64,000 nt of DNA from Paracoccus sediminis (GCF_900188295.1 NZ_FZNM01000001.1:248001-312000); one strand, 5' to 3'; shown: positions 47,283-56,649, counted from the stretch's first letter. A program made the numbers and translations. The notes: generated by a model not told the origin, from the sequence alone.

Positions 47283-48554
47283 ATGAGCAGGCTGCGGGCT
47301 GATTACCCGGCAGAGGAAAGTTTGCAGGTGGGGGAAATGGACCATTTCCTCGATGACGACACGCGCCTTGGCGACATCATGCGGGGCGAACGGGCCACAT
47401 TGGGCAAATCGCTGCTGGATGTGCAACGCGAATTGCGCATCCGTGCGTCCTATGTGGCCGCGATCGAGAACTGCGACATCACCGCATTCGACACGCCCAG
47501 CTTCGTGTCGGGTTACGTCCGGTCCTATGCGCGCTATCTGGGCATGGATTCCGACTGGACCTTTCGGCGGTTCTGCCTGGAATCGGGTTTTCAGCCGACG
47601 CATGGAATGGCGCCCACCGCCGCCGGGCCAAAGCCCGCGCGCCGCCCGTCCGATCCGGTCGATGCCCTGGCCAATCCCAAGGCGCTGTTCATCCCGCAGA
47701 AGGAGAGTTTCTGGTCCGACATCGAACCCCGCGCGATCGGCGCGGTGCTGGTGCTGATCGTTCTGGTCTGCGGCCTTGGCTATGGCGGCTGGGCGGTCCT
47801 GCAAGAAGTTCAGCGCGTGACGCTGACGCCAGGCGACACCGCGCCGGGCGTGGTGACGGCCCTGGATCCCGTCGATGGCCTGGGCATGGCCGAACCCGCG
47901 CTGGATCTGTCGGACCCGGCCGAACTGGCCGAGAACCTTCCCCAGCCCGAAGGCCTGGACCGCCTGTACCGGCCGCAAATCCTGGAAGCTCCGGTCCTGA
48001 CCGCGCGCGACGGTCCGATCGCGGCCATCGATCCCGGCCTGGGTCAGGCGCCCGCCGCCGATGGCGCGGCGGTGGCGACGGCCGAGGCGGAAACCGCGAC
48101 GGCCATCCAGCAGGCCCTGGCCGAGGCCGCGCAGGCCCCGTTCGGCCCGCCCATGCCGGATCAGACCGCAGCCGCGATCACGGTTGCCCCGGACGCCTCG
48201 GCGCTGGAACTGCTGGCGGCGCGGCCTGCCTGGGTCCGCGTGACCTCGGCCGAGGGAACGGTTCTGCTGGAAAAGATCATGGACGCGGGCGAACGGTTCA
48301 TCCTGCCCGCGCTCGAGGAGCCGCCGGTGATGCGCACGGGCAATTCCGGCGCGATCTATTTCGCGGTCAAGGGCCAGACCTATGGTCCGGCGGCGCCCGG
48401 TCCCCAGGTCGTCAAGAACGTCAGGCTGTCACCCGAGGAGGTGACCGCCCTCTACGCCTTGGCCGATCTGAACGCCGATCCCGAACTGGCGCAGATGGTC
48501 GCGGTCGCGCAGGCGTCCCCGTCTGCGGACATGCCGGCGACGACTACCGAATAA
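47283..48554 (+). CDS. RodZ-like membrane protein with cytosolic HTH (DUF4115)
   Basis: 423 residues. The N-terminal Xre-like HTH (about 27-95) has LGDIMRGERATLGKSLLDVQ and SYVAAIENCDITAF. One membrane helix lies near 155-180. A long acidic Ala/Pro linker leads to a periplasmic beta domain with PAWVRVTSAEGTVLLEKIM and GNSGAIYFAVKGQTYGP, the DUF4115 pattern. RodZ links MreB to the wall machinery in rod-shaped cells; in coccoid Paracoccus-like cells the role may differ. The HTH normally binds protein, not DNA. Confidence 0.87.
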   Translation: MSRLRADYPAEESLQVGEMDHFLDDDTRLGDIMRGERATLGKSLLDVQRELRIRASYVAAIENCDITAFDTPSFVSGYVRSYARYLGMDSDWTFRRFCLESGFQPTHGMAPTAAGPKPARRPSDPVDALANPKALFIPQKESFWSDIEPRAIGAVLVLIVLVCGLGYGGWAVLQEVQRVTLTPGDTAPGVVTALDPVDGLGMAEPALDLSDPAELAENLPQPEGLDRLYRPQILEAPVLTARDGPIAAIDPGLGQAPAADGAAVATAEAETATAIQQALAEAAQAPFGPPMPDQTAAAITVAPDASALELLAARPAWVRVTSAEGTVLLEKIMDAGERFILPALEEPPVMRTGNSGAIYFAVKGQTYGPAAPGPQVVKNVRLSPEEVTALYALADLNADPELAQMVAVAQASPSADMPATTTE

Positions 48555-48575
48555 ACCGTCTGCATCCTGCGAGTG

Positions 48576-48598
48576 CTGGGGGATCTTGCGTCCCCCAG
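48576..48598. terminator. Hairpin between convergent genes
   Basis: CTGGGGGA/TCCCCCAG 8-bp stem with a seven-base loop, directly followed by the interspersed element. It lies between the rodZ-like and M19 genes. Confidence 0.6.
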
Positions 48599-48620
48599 GC
48601 CCCCTTGCAGGATATTTGCG
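48599..48620. repeat. Interspersed CCCCC..AGGATATTT element, copy 2
   Basis: GCCCCCTTGCAGGATATTTG shares the C-run and AGGATATTT with the element at 4790-4812, and also lies at a convergent gene junction. The preceding hairpin seems part of the same unit. Confidence 0.45.
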
Positions 48621-48637
48621 CCACGGCAATGCAGGCG

Positions 48638-49678
48638 TCATTCGCCCCAGGTCCGTTCCAGGAGGCCGATCCAGTTTTCGCTGGCGATCCTGCGGATCAG
48701 CGCATCGCCATAGCCGTGGTCCCGCATGGCGGCCAGCAGAGCGGGCAGGGCGGCGGCATCCGCCAGATCGCGGGGCATCAGCGCGCCGTCGAAATCGGAT
48801 CCCAAGGCCACGCCCTCTTCGCCCAGGATCGCCAGCAGGTGATCCAGATGCCGCAGCATGGTGGAAAATCCTTCCACCGGCAGGCGGCGCCCGTCTTCGC
48901 GCAGAAAGCTGGACGCGAAGTTGAGGCCGACCAGCCCGCCGCTGTCGGCGATCAACCGCAATTGCCGGTCGGTCAGGTTGCGGCTGCTTTGGCTCACGGC
49001 ATGAACGCAGCTGTGGCTGGCGACCAGGGGCGCATCGGACAGGGCTGCGACATCGTTGAAGCCCGCCTCGTTCAGGTGGGACAGATCCAGCATGATCCGC
49101 AGGGCATTGCAGTCGCGGACCAGTTGCCTGCCCGCGTCGGTCAGCCCGTCGCCGGTGTCGGGCGAGGACGGAAAGGCGAACGGCACGCCGTGGCCATAGG
49201 CCGTGGGCCGCGACCAGACCGGACCCAGCGATCGCAGCCCTGCTGCGTGCCACAGGTGCAGCCCGTCGCTGTCGGGGATGGCCTCGGCCCCCTCCATGTG
49301 CATGACGGCGGCGATGCGCCCCCCTGCCAGCGCCGCGCGGATGCCGCGGGCCGAGGTGACGATATCCAGCGTCCCCGTCCGCTCCAACGCCTTGAGCGCG
49401 GCGGCCTGGGCAAAGGCGTGGGGCAGCGCCTCGGCAAAGGGGATCGGGTCGGGCAGGGCCATGGCGAAGGGCGGATTTTCCATCAGCGCCACGGCGGCCG
49501 CGTCGTTGGGATTGAGCGGCGCGGGAATCCAGATCGCGAAGAACCCGCCGACCAGGCCGCCCGCGCGGGCGCGCGGCAGATCCAGGTGGCCGGTGCCGTC
49601 GCCGTCCAGCCAGACGGGGGGGCCGGATGCCACGACGCGTTGCAGGAAATCGTTGTGGCCGTCGAATACCGGGATCAT
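48638..49678 (-). CDS. Membrane dipeptidase family (peptidase M19)
   Basis: 346 residues from ATG 49678 (SD AGGAGAA). A renal-dipeptidase-type di-zinc barrel. Ligands are in FDGHNDFLQ (HxD), the bridging Glu in MHMEGAEAI, the His in LVASHSCVHAV, and the late Asp in ALGSDFDG. It hydrolyses dipeptides, often with D-residues at the C-terminal side. No signal peptide is seen, so it is probably cytosolic. Divergent from the ABM-domain gene. Confidence 0.92.
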   Translation of the reverse strand: MIPVFDGHNDFLQRVVASGPPVWLDGDGTGHLDLPRARAGGLVGGFFAIWIPAPLNPNDAAAVALMENPPFAMALPDPIPFAEALPHAFAQAAALKALERTGTLDIVTSARGIRAALAGGRIAAVMHMEGAEAIPDSDGLHLWHAAGLRSLGPVWSRPTAYGHGVPFAFPSSPDTGDGLTDAGRQLVRDCNALRIMLDLSHLNEAGFNDVAALSDAPLVASHSCVHAVSQSSRNLTDRQLRLIADSGGLVGLNFASSFLREDGRRLPVEGFSTMLRHLDHLLAILGEEGVALGSDFDGALMPRDLADAAALPALLAAMRDHGYGDALIRRIASENWIGLLERTWGE

Positions 49679-49797
49679 CGGGTTCTCCTCGTGTGCTGGG
49701 GCGACCATGCACATCTGGCAGCGGCGGGCAATGGCCGCGCTTGGCGCCCGCCGCGATTCGGCCTTAGGCTGTTTGCGGCAAGCCAACGGAGACAGCC

Positions 49798-50121
49798 ATG
49801 CCCGACATCCGCCCCGATTTCGACGGCCAGACCGTCATCACCACCTTCGAGGTAACGCCCGGCAGCGCCCACGACGTGCTGGACATGCTGACCGATGCTT
49901 GGGACCGGGTGATCCGCCGCCAGCCGGGTTTCGTGTCGGGTGCGATCCACCTGAACGACGCCCAGACCCGGATCGCCACCTATTCGCAGTGGCGCGACCG
50001 CAAGGATTACCAGGCCATGCTGCGCGAGCCCGAGATGCGCCGCCGCAACCGCGAAATCCACGGCATGTGCAAAAGCTTCGAGCCGGTGATGTACGAAGTC
50101 CAGGCCGTTTTCGACGACTGA
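49798..50121 (+). CDS. ABM-domain (antibiotic biosynthesis monooxygenase-like) protein
   Basis: 107 residues, one ferredoxin-like ABM fold. Strands VITTFEVTPGSAHDVLDML and GFVSGAIHLNDAQTRIATYSQW (named in part) and the terminal EVQAVF are typical. Family members are monooxygenases or haem-degrading enzymes, but many small ones have no known activity. A 79-base gap precedes the ParA gene on the same strand. Confidence 0.8.
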   Translation: MPDIRPDFDGQTVITTFEVTPGSAHDVLDMLTDAWDRVIRRQPGFVSGAIHLNDAQTRIATYSQWRDRKDYQAMLREPEMRRRNREIHGMCKSFEPVMYEVQAVFDD

Positions 50122-50200
50122 TGCTGCGGCTGCAAAAAGGCCGTGCAATCATGCGGCGGCCTCGCTAACCTTTCCAGGCGGCGACGCGGCAGGAGGGGCG

Positions 50201-50836
50201 ATGACGGGCAGGATCATCACGGTCGCGCAGCAGAAGGGCGGATCGGGCAAGACGACCCTGGCCGTCAATCTGGCGGTCAGCCTGCATGAACGCGGCCATT
50301 CGGTCGCCCTGATCGACACCGATCCGCAGGGCAGCATGGGCCGGTGGTTCGTCGAACGGATGCAGAAGCAGGGAGAGGACGAGGCGATGGATTTTTCCAC
50401 CTCGTCCGCCTGGGGGGCCAGCTACGAATCCGAAAAGCTGAAGCGGCGGTTCGATTTCGTCATCATCGACACGCCCCCAAAGATCGACAGCGACCTGCGC
50501 CCGGCCCTGCGGGTGGCCGATCTGGTGCTGGTGCCTGTGGCGACCAGCCATGTGGATCTGTGGGCGACCGAGGGCGTGCTGGATCTGGCGCGGCGGGAAA
50601 AGGCGCCGGTTCTGGTGGTCCTGAACCGCACCCGCCCCAACACGCGCTTGTCGGTCGAGGTGGCCCAGAAAGCCGCCGAACTGGGCGCGCAGGTCGCCGA
50701 TACGCAGGTGGCCAACCGCGTCCTTTATGCCGAAACGCTGGGCGAGGGCGTGGGCGCCCTGGAACGTGCCCGCAGCGGACCGGCGCGCGACGAGATCGCC
50801 CGCCTGACGGACGAGGTTCTGGCCGCGATCGGCTAG
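50201..50836 (+). CDS. Orphan ParA/MinD-superfamily ATPase
   Basis: 211 residues. The deviant Walker A QQKGGSGKTT has the signature Lys. Switch I/Walker A' IDTDPQGSMGRW and Walker B FVIIDTPPK follow. Shorter than chromosomal ParA and lacking an N-terminal HTH, it resembles the ParA/VirC1-like or PpfA/MipZ-neighbour group that positions protein cargo on the nucleoid. No parB or centromere-like repeat is nearby. It converges with btuD, overlapping its end by four bases. Confidence 0.85.
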   Translation: MTGRIITVAQQKGGSGKTTLAVNLAVSLHERGHSVALIDTDPQGSMGRWFVERMQKQGEDEAMDFSTSSAWGASYESEKLKRRFDFVIIDTPPKIDSDLRPALRVADLVLVPVATSHVDLWATEGVLDLARREKAPVLVVLNRTRPNTRLSVEVAQKAAELGAQVADTQVANRVLYAETLGEGVGALERARSGPARDEIARLTDEVLAAIG

Positions 50837-51570
50837 ACCGGCAGGATCGCCGGGCCATCCGGCGTGTCCACCCGGCGCACCGTGATGCCAAAGGCGCGGG
50901 CCAGCAGATCGTCGCGCAATACCGCGTCAACGGAACCGTCGGCCAGCACATGCCCCTCCGCCAGCAGCACCAGGCGCGAACAGAACCGCGCGGCCAGCCC
51001 CAGATCGTGGATCGAGGCAAGAACCGTGCGCCCTTCTGCCGCCAGTTCGCGAAACAGGCGCAAGCAGGCCAGCTGTTGGGCAGGATCCAGCCCGGCAATC
51101 GGTTCGTCCGCGATCAGCAGGGGCGTGTCCTGCGCCAGGGCGCGGGCGATCAGCGCGCGGTTCTGTTCGCCTCCCGACAGACGCTGGGCCGTGCGTTTGC
51201 GGTAAGGTTCCAACCCCATCCGGGCAATGGCCGCGTCGATGGCGATCCGGTCCAGGCCGCCGCGTCCGCCGCCGGGCCAAGGGATGCGGCCAAGGGCCAC
51301 CAGATCCTCGACGCTGACGGGCCAGGCGATGTCGCGGGACTGGGGCAGATAGGCGGCGTGGCGGGCACGCTGGGCAGGGGGCATCGTGGCCAGGCTGGAG
51401 GTGCCCGTGCACGGGATCAGGCCAAGCGCGGTCTCCATCAGCGACGATTTGCCCGCGCCGTTCGGGCCGATCAGGCCCACGAATTCGCCGGGGTTCAGGG
51501 ACAAGCTGACGCCATGCAGCACCGGGCGGTTGCGGCGGGTGACGGACAGGCCGGAAAGCCGCAGCACCAT
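50833..51570 (-). CDS. btuD: Cobalamin ABC transporter ATP-binding protein
   Basis: 245 residues. Walker A GPNGAGKSS, Q-loop YLPQSRD, signature LSGGEQNRALIARAL and Walker B LLIADEP are in order, then the H-loop SIHD. This is the FecE/BtuD type of importer ATPase. Its start overlaps the permease stop (TGATG). Its role in cobalamin import is inferred from the riboswitch that heads the operon. Confidence 0.9.
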   Translation of the reverse strand: MVLRLSGLSVTRRNRPVLHGVSLSLNPGEFVGLIGPNGAGKSSLMETALGLIPCTGTSSLATMPPAQRARHAAYLPQSRDIAWPVSVEDLVALGRIPWPGGGRGGLDRIAIDAAIARMGLEPYRKRTAQRLSGGEQNRALIARALAQDTPLLIADEPIAGLDPAQQLACLRLFRELAAEGRTVLASIHDLGLAARFCSRLVLLAEGHVLADGSVDAVLRDDLLARAFGITVRRVDTPDGPAILPV

Positions 51571-52556
51571 CAGACGCGGCCCCCGCTGCGGGTTTTCCAG
51601 ATCAGGCGCAGAAACAGTGGCGCCCCGACGATGGCGGTCAGCACCCCCAGCTTGAGGTCGCGTTCCGGCACGATCAGCCGCACCGCGATATCGGCGGCCA
51701 GCAGCAATACCGCCCCGCCCAGCGCCGAGGCGGGCAGCAGCGCCGATGGCCGCGCGCCGACCCACGGGCGCAGGACATGCGGGACGACCAGACCCACAAA
51801 GCCGATGGCCCCGGCCACGGCGGTCGCGGGGCCGACGGTCAGGGCGATCCCAGCGATCAGCCGCCAGCGCAGCGCGACGGCGGATACCCCCAGCGATTGC
51901 GCCGCGGCCTCGCCCAGGGTTAGGGCGTCCAGGGCGCGGCGGGTGGGCAGGATCAGCGCCGCGCCCAGGACCATCGGCGGCAGGGCCAGCCAGACATGCA
52001 GCAGGGACCGGTCGGCCAGCGACCCCATCAGCCAAAACACGATCTCGTTGGCGGCATAGGGATTGGGTGACAGGTTCAGCACCAAGGCCGTGCCCGCCCC
52101 CGCCAGGGCGGATATGGCCACGCCCGCCAGGATCAGCGTCACCGACCCGCCGCGCGGCCCGGCAAGCGCCGCCAGCAGGCCGACGCCGGCAGCCGCCCCC
52201 GCCAACGCGGTCAGGGGCAAGGCCAGGGGGGTGGCCAGCGACAGGCCGGTCTGGATCGCGATCACCGCGCCAAGGGCCGCCATCCCCGATATGCCGATCA
52301 AGCCCGGTTCCGCCAGCGGGTTGCGCAGATAGCCCTGCAAGGCCGCGCCCGCCAACCCCAGCCCGGCGCCCACGACCGCCCCCAGGATCGCGCGCGGCAG
52401 GCGGATGTCGCGCATCACGATGGGCAGGGGACCATCGCCGCCCCATGCCAGGGCATGCAGGGATTCGGACATGCCAAGGCCCGCAGGCCCGGTCAGCAGC
52501 GACGCCAGGGTCAGTGCCGCGACCAGCGGCGGCAGGGCGACCGACAGCCACCTCAT
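51570..52556 (-). CDS. btuC: Cobalamin ABC transporter permease (FecCD family)
   Basis: 328 residues, about ten membrane helices. FecCD signatures: RLPRAILGAVVGAGLGLAGA, LRNPLAEPGLIGISGMAALGA (in part), the cytosolic coupling GEAAAQSLGV and VGLVVPHVLR. It forms the inner membrane dimer that works with BtuD. It overlaps both neighbours (four bases with btuF, one with btuD). Confidence 0.92.
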   Translation of the reverse strand: MRWLSVALPPLVAALTLASLLTGPAGLGMSESLHALAWGGDGPLPIVMRDIRLPRAILGAVVGAGLGLAGAALQGYLRNPLAEPGLIGISGMAALGAVIAIQTGLSLATPLALPLTALAGAAAGVGLLAALAGPRGGSVTLILAGVAISALAGAGTALVLNLSPNPYAANEIVFWLMGSLADRSLLHVWLALPPMVLGAALILPTRRALDALTLGEAAAQSLGVSAVALRWRLIAGIALTVGPATAVAGAIGFVGLVVPHVLRPWVGARPSALLPASALGGAVLLLAADIAVRLIVPERDLKLGVLTAIVGAPLFLRLIWKTRSGGRV

Positions 52557-53359
52557 TCCAGGGACCGGATGGCGTCGATGACAAAGGGGATGCCGCAGAT
52601 CCAGGTGCGGTCCGTCACCCGCGCCATGCCCGGCAGGGCGGCGGCCAGCGCGGGATGGTCCAGAATCGCCTCGGCCTGCGACCGGCCGGGCCATTTTGCG
52701 CCGGTAATCAACTGATCGGGCTGGGACATGACCAGCAGTTCCATGGGCAGGGGCGCGGTGGCGGCGATGCCGTGATCGGAGGCGACGTTGGCGTAACCGG
52801 CCGCATCCAGGATGGCCCCCGCCAACGTGTCCGGCCCCGAGGTGTAGCCATTGGCGTAATACAGCGCCGCGCGCCCGCGGGGAGCGGGGCGGCGCACCGC
52901 AGCCAGATCCGCATCAAAGCGGGCCAGCAAGGCGCGCGCGGCGTCCTGACGTCCCAGCAGGTCGCCCATGCGGATGATCTCGGCCCGGATCTGCGCCAGG
53001 CTTTCGGCGGGGGGCGGGGCCTCGACCCGGATTCCAAGGCCCCGCAGCATGGCCACCGTTGCGGGCGGGGTATAGGTCCCCGCGATCACGAGATCGGGGC
53101 GCATCAGAAAGATTTCCTCGGCCCGTCCGCTATTGGGGACATAGGCCGCCGCCCGGTCCGCCATCGGCGACAGGCGCGGATCCTGCGCCAGACCGCTGAC
53201 CGAGATCAGTTGACCGGGCGCGGCCAGCATCATCGCCAACTGGTCGCTGCACAGATTCATCGACACCACGCGCTGCGGGGCGGCCCCGGCGGGCAGCGCG
53301 GCGGCGATCATCACCGCCGCCGCCACGACGGCCCTAGAACGACGCACGCAGCCCCGCAT
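52553..53359 (-). CDS. btuF: Cobalamin-binding periplasmic protein
   Basis: 268 residues from ATG 53359, which gives a signal peptide (about residues 1-27, ending AGAA). The class III binding protein fold has QRVVSMNLCSDQLAMML at the start of the first lobe and the RAEEIFLMRPDLVIAG segment. It delivers B12 or cobinamide to BtuCD. Its start overlaps the btuB 3' end by 26 bases; a start further upstream would overlap more. Confidence 0.88.
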   Translation of the reverse strand: MRGCVRRSRAVVAAAVMIAAALPAGAAPQRVVSMNLCSDQLAMMLAAPGQLISVSGLAQDPRLSPMADRAAAYVPNSGRAEEIFLMRPDLVIAGTYTPPATVAMLRGLGIRVEAPPPAESLAQIRAEIIRMGDLLGRQDAARALLARFDADLAAVRRPAPRGRAALYYANGYTSGPDTLAGAILDAAGYANVASDHGIAATAPLPMELLVMSQPDQLITGAKWPGRSQAEAILDHPALAAALPGMARVTDRTWICGIPFVIDAIRSLE

Positions 53360-55175
53360 AGAACGCCCGCCCCGAGGTGCCATAACCCCGGACCCACTGA
53401 TAATCCTCGTCAAAGACGTTCTCCAGCCGCAGATAGGCATCGGCATTGTCGCGGACAGGATGGCTGACCAGCAGATCGACGATGGTGAAATCGTCCAGGC
53501 CCGCCGTCCGACCGGCGACATGTTGCAGGTCGATCCGTGCGGTGGTGCCGGTCGCCAGGGTCGTTTCCGCCCCCAGGTTCAGGACGCGTTCAGGCACCCT
53601 GGCCCAGTCCACATCGACCTGATTGTCGATGAACGTATAGCTGGCGGTCAGCGCGTGGCCCGCGCCAAAGGCATAGCGTCCGTCGATTTCCACCCCACGG
53701 CGGCGCGCGGTCCCATCGACCTGGGCATAGCACCCGAAGGGCTGCCCGCAGGCGGTGGCGGCGAAGTCGAAGCCGATCAGGCTGTCGGCCCTCAGCCAGA
53801 AGGCCGTCGCGCGCAGATGGCTGTCGCCCCATTGCTTTTCGACGCCGATTTCATGGGTGCGGCTGGCCTCGCGCCGCAGGGTCGGGTCGCCGTAATCGCC
53901 GAACAGTTCATACAGCGACGGCGCGCGGAAGCCGTTGCCGATGGCCGCCCGGAACAGCAGGTCGCCCGGCGCGCGATAGACGGCGGCCACCCGGCCCGAG
54001 GTAAAGCCGCCAAAGCGCGAATGGTCGTCGCGGCGCAGCGAGGTGGTGATGTCGATCCGGTCGCCCAGAGCCGTGGTCGTTTCCACGAAGACGCCGTTCA
54101 GGCGGGCCTCGCCGTTGCCTTCGGATACCTCCTTTTCGGTATCGGCGCCGAACACGGCGCGGACGCCTTGGCCGATGTCGGCCGCGCCCTGCCAAGACAG
54201 CTTGGTGCGGGTGCCGGTAAAGGGGCTTTCGAATCCGTCCGAAACGCTGGTGCGGTCGATGCGATAGCGGGTCAGGGCGATGTCGTGATCGATCGCGCCG
54301 GTCGCGAACCGGGCAAAGCCGCGCAGGCCATAGCTTTCGCGTTCGCTGTAGTCGTCGCCCGGCGTGCCCGCGACATCGCCCAGAAAGTCGTCGAAGTCGC
54401 CGGTGCTGTCTTCCCAGAAACCATTGAAGCCGATGACGGCGCCGTTCTGCAATTCCTGCGCCGAATAAAAGGACAGGCGCGTCGCCTCGTAGCCGTCATC
54501 CTCGGAATTGCCGTCGTTTTCATCCAGGGCGGAAAAGCCGTCGGTGCGGACATGGCTGACCTGGAAGGCCAGATCGGTGCCATTCCGGCGCAGCGTTGCG
54601 CCATAGCTGGCCGTCAGCGTGTCATAGCTGCCGGCCTCGATCCCGAAATGATGGCGCAACCCGTCTTCGGTCGGGCGCAGCGATTGCAGCGACAGCACGC
54701 CCGCCACCGCGCGCGATCCATACAGCGCCGATTGCGCGCCGCGCAGCAGTTCCATCCGGCCGATGCCCTGGCCGATCTGCCCGCCCATGTCGTAATAGGG
54801 CTTGGTCGCGGCCGGGTCCGACACCTCGATCCCGTCGATCAATACGGGCAGGTATTGGGCCGGCGCGCCGCGCAGTTGCAGCGCCCCCAGCGTGCCCAGC
54901 GGTCCCTGCTGGCTGAGCGTCACGCCCGGCAGGCGCGTCAGGCTGCGCGACAGGGGCTGGCCTTCCAGCCCGTTCAGCGCGTCGCGGGACAGCACCGACA
55001 CCGAACTGCCCGACCGGCTGAGTTCGATCGCCTCGCGGTTGGCGGTCAGGGTGATGCCGCCCAGAACATAGGGGGCCTGCGCCCCGTCCTGCGCGGCGGC
55101 AGGCAGGGCGGTCGTCAGGGACAGGGCGGCAATTAAGGTAGGCGGCAAGGTCAGGAAAAAGGGTCTGCGAGTCAC
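53334..55175 (-). CDS. btuB: TonB-dependent cobalamin receptor
   Basis: 613 residues, close to E. coli BtuB (614 with signal). The signal peptide ends near ALPAAAQ. A TonB-box-like ITLTANR stretch is followed by the plug domain (SVLSRDALNGLEGQPLSR; VLIDGIEVSDPA; RGAQSALYGSRAVAGV). A 22-strand barrel ends in a terminal Phe (GLRASF). It imports B12 across the outer membrane. First gene of btuBFCD, directly behind the cobalamin riboswitch. Confidence 0.93.
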   Translation of the reverse strand: MTRRPFFLTLPPTLIAALSLTTALPAAAQDGAQAPYVLGGITLTANREAIELSRSGSSVSVLSRDALNGLEGQPLSRSLTRLPGVTLSQQGPLGTLGALQLRGAPAQYLPVLIDGIEVSDPAATKPYYDMGGQIGQGIGRMELLRGAQSALYGSRAVAGVLSLQSLRPTEDGLRHHFGIEAGSYDTLTASYGATLRRNGTDLAFQVSHVRTDGFSALDENDGNSEDDGYEATRLSFYSAQELQNGAVIGFNGFWEDSTGDFDDFLGDVAGTPGDDYSERESYGLRGFARFATGAIDHDIALTRYRIDRTSVSDGFESPFTGTRTKLSWQGAADIGQGVRAVFGADTEKEVSEGNGEARLNGVFVETTTALGDRIDITTSLRRDDHSRFGGFTSGRVAAVYRAPGDLLFRAAIGNGFRAPSLYELFGDYGDPTLRREASRTHEIGVEKQWGDSHLRATAFWLRADSLIGFDFAATACGQPFGCYAQVDGTARRRGVEIDGRYAFGAGHALTASYTFIDNQVDVDWARVPERVLNLGAETTLATGTTARIDLQHVAGRTAGLDDFTIVDLLVSHPVRDNADAYLRLENVFDEDYQWVRGYGTSGRAFYAGLRASF

Positions 55176-55319
55176 GAAGGACGTCCTTCCAGAAACCCGG
55201 CGTCAGGCCGGGCGCGATGCGGTTCGACCGGGGGGATCGTCCCGACCCGGACAGCGACACCACCACGACGGAAGTTTCCGTTTCCGGCGCGCCCCTCGCG
55301 CGCCGTCAGGGTGATCGCG

Positions 55320-55497
55320 TTCGGCAGGTCTCCTGACTTGCGGGTCGTCGCTTGGCCGGGCCTTCCCATCCCCGATGCGGGGGACAGTGGCGTTGATCCG
55401 GCCTCGCTCTCCGCTGACAGTTGCGGGGGCAGTCGCGGATTTGCACCGCGTTCCCTTTTAACCGGGGGCAAACCCGGAACCGAGGCAGGGCTGCCTT
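55320..55497 (-). promoter_or_regulatory. Cobalamin riboswitch
   Basis: On the minus strand the conserved pieces appear in order: GGTGCAAATCCGCGACTG, CCCCGCAACTGTCAGCGG (in part), CCACTG, GGGAAGGC and the B12-box-side GCAAGTCAGGAGACCTGCC. The whole leader gap (55176-55528, 353 bases) lies before btuB. When bound to adenosylcobalamin it should block btuBFCD expression. Confidence 0.95.
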
Positions 55498-55528
55498 AGC
55501 TTACGGCCCTACGGTCAGGCAAGCGCAA

Positions 55529-56206
55529 TCAGACAAGCGAGACCGCCCATTCCGGCACCGTGCGGCTGGCCGGTCCGGTGATGCGATGGTGAAAGTCGCG
55601 CGCATTGGCGCTGGCATCCAGGTTCAACTCCACGCACTCCACCCCGCGCCGCCGGGCGTGTTGGGCAAAGCCCGCCGCCGGATAGACGTTGCCCGACGTG
55701 CCGATGGCCGCGAACAGGTCGGATTGGTCAAGCGCGTTCCAGATCCGCTCCATGTGATAAGGCATTTCTCCGAACCACACGATGTCGGGGCGGGTCGCGG
55801 GACGGCCGCAGGCGGGGCAGGGATCGCCGGGGCACATCACCGGGGGCGCGGGCCAGCGATGCCCGCAGGCCGCGCACAGCGCGCCGGTCAGCGTGCCGTG
55901 CATGTGGATCACGTCCGGGCTGCCCGCGCGTTCGTGCAGGTCATCGACGTTCTGCGTCACCAGCGTCAGGTCGTGCCGCCGCGCCAGATCGGCCAGGGCC
56001 AGATGGGCGGCATTGGGCTGTGCCGCCGCGGCGTTCGCCCGACGCATGGTGTAGAAGCGGTGGACCAGCGCCGGATCGGCGGCGAAACCCTCGGGCGTCG
56101 CCACATCCGTGATCCGATGGCTTTCCCACAGCCCGTCGCTGGCGCGAAACGTGGCAAGCCCGCTTTCGGCGGAAATGCCCGCGCCGGTCAGGACGGTGAT
56201 GCGCAA
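55529..56206 (-). CDS. cobB: NAD-dependent protein deacylase (sirtuin)
   Basis: 225 residues, a class III/U sirtuin of short CobB type. Motifs: VLTGAGISAESGLATFR, TQNVDDLHERAG, catalytic His in HMHGTL, a Cys4 zinc site (CAAC and CPAC, unusually with additional Cys between) and GTSGNVYPAAG. It removes acetyl or succinyl groups from lysines, for example on acyl-CoA synthetases. Not the corrinoid-path CobB despite the B12 neighbours. Confidence 0.93.
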   Translation of the reverse strand: MRITVLTGAGISAESGLATFRASDGLWESHRITDVATPEGFAADPALVHRFYTMRRANAAAAQPNAAHLALADLARRHDLTLVTQNVDDLHERAGSPDVIHMHGTLTGALCAACGHRWPAPPVMCPGDPCPACGRPATRPDIVWFGEMPYHMERIWNALDQSDLFAAIGTSGNVYPAAGFAQHARRRGVECVELNLDASANARDFHHRITGPASRTVPEWAVSLV

Positions 56207-56212
56207 GCCCGC

Positions 56213-56515
56213 CTACCGGCAATAGGCCTCGGCCTGGCCCGCGAACCGCTTGTAGCGCGCCCAAAAGGCGTTGTCGGCATTGCTTTTCGACATCCGGACC
56301 TCTTGGGCCTGGTTCGGGTTGCGGAAAAACGACGCGGCGCGGCGCTGATCGGACCGCGACAGGGTCTGGTTCGCGACCTGTTGAATGCAGCCGCACAGGG
56401 GCGCGTTGCCCCGTGCGCGGTCGGACCGGACGCAGGCGCTGTCGATGGGGCCGGCCACGGCCAAGGGCGCGGTCATCATGATGGCCGCCGCCGCAATGAC
56501 GATGCGGTTGAGCAT
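56213..56515 (-). CDS. Small secreted protein with four or more Cys, unknown function
   Basis: 100 residues. A signal peptide (about 1-21, ending AVA) targets it to the periplasm. The mature part has IDSACVRSDRARGNAPLCGC and ends AEAYCR, so one or two disulfides are likely. It has a helical QQVANQTLSRSDQRRAASFFRNP stretch (named in part). It resembles a family common in Rhodobacteraceae sometimes labelled arginine transporter, a label I do not support. It is six bases from the sirtuin gene, likely one operon. Confidence 0.75.
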   Translation of the reverse strand: MLNRIVIAAAAIMMTAPLAVAGPIDSACVRSDRARGNAPLCGCIQQVANQTLSRSDQRRAASFFRNPNQAQEVRMSKSNADNAFWARYKRFAGQAEAYCR

Positions 56516-56649
56516 AACACTGTCTCCTCGATTATGGTGATGCGGGGGCCGGTTGTCCCGGTCTGCGATGCCCGTCCTGCCGCGATGCTAGCAGGAAGGG
56601 ACCGCCCGCTCAATCATTCGGTGTGTCGCCGGGTCAAGGCCTTGGCGCG

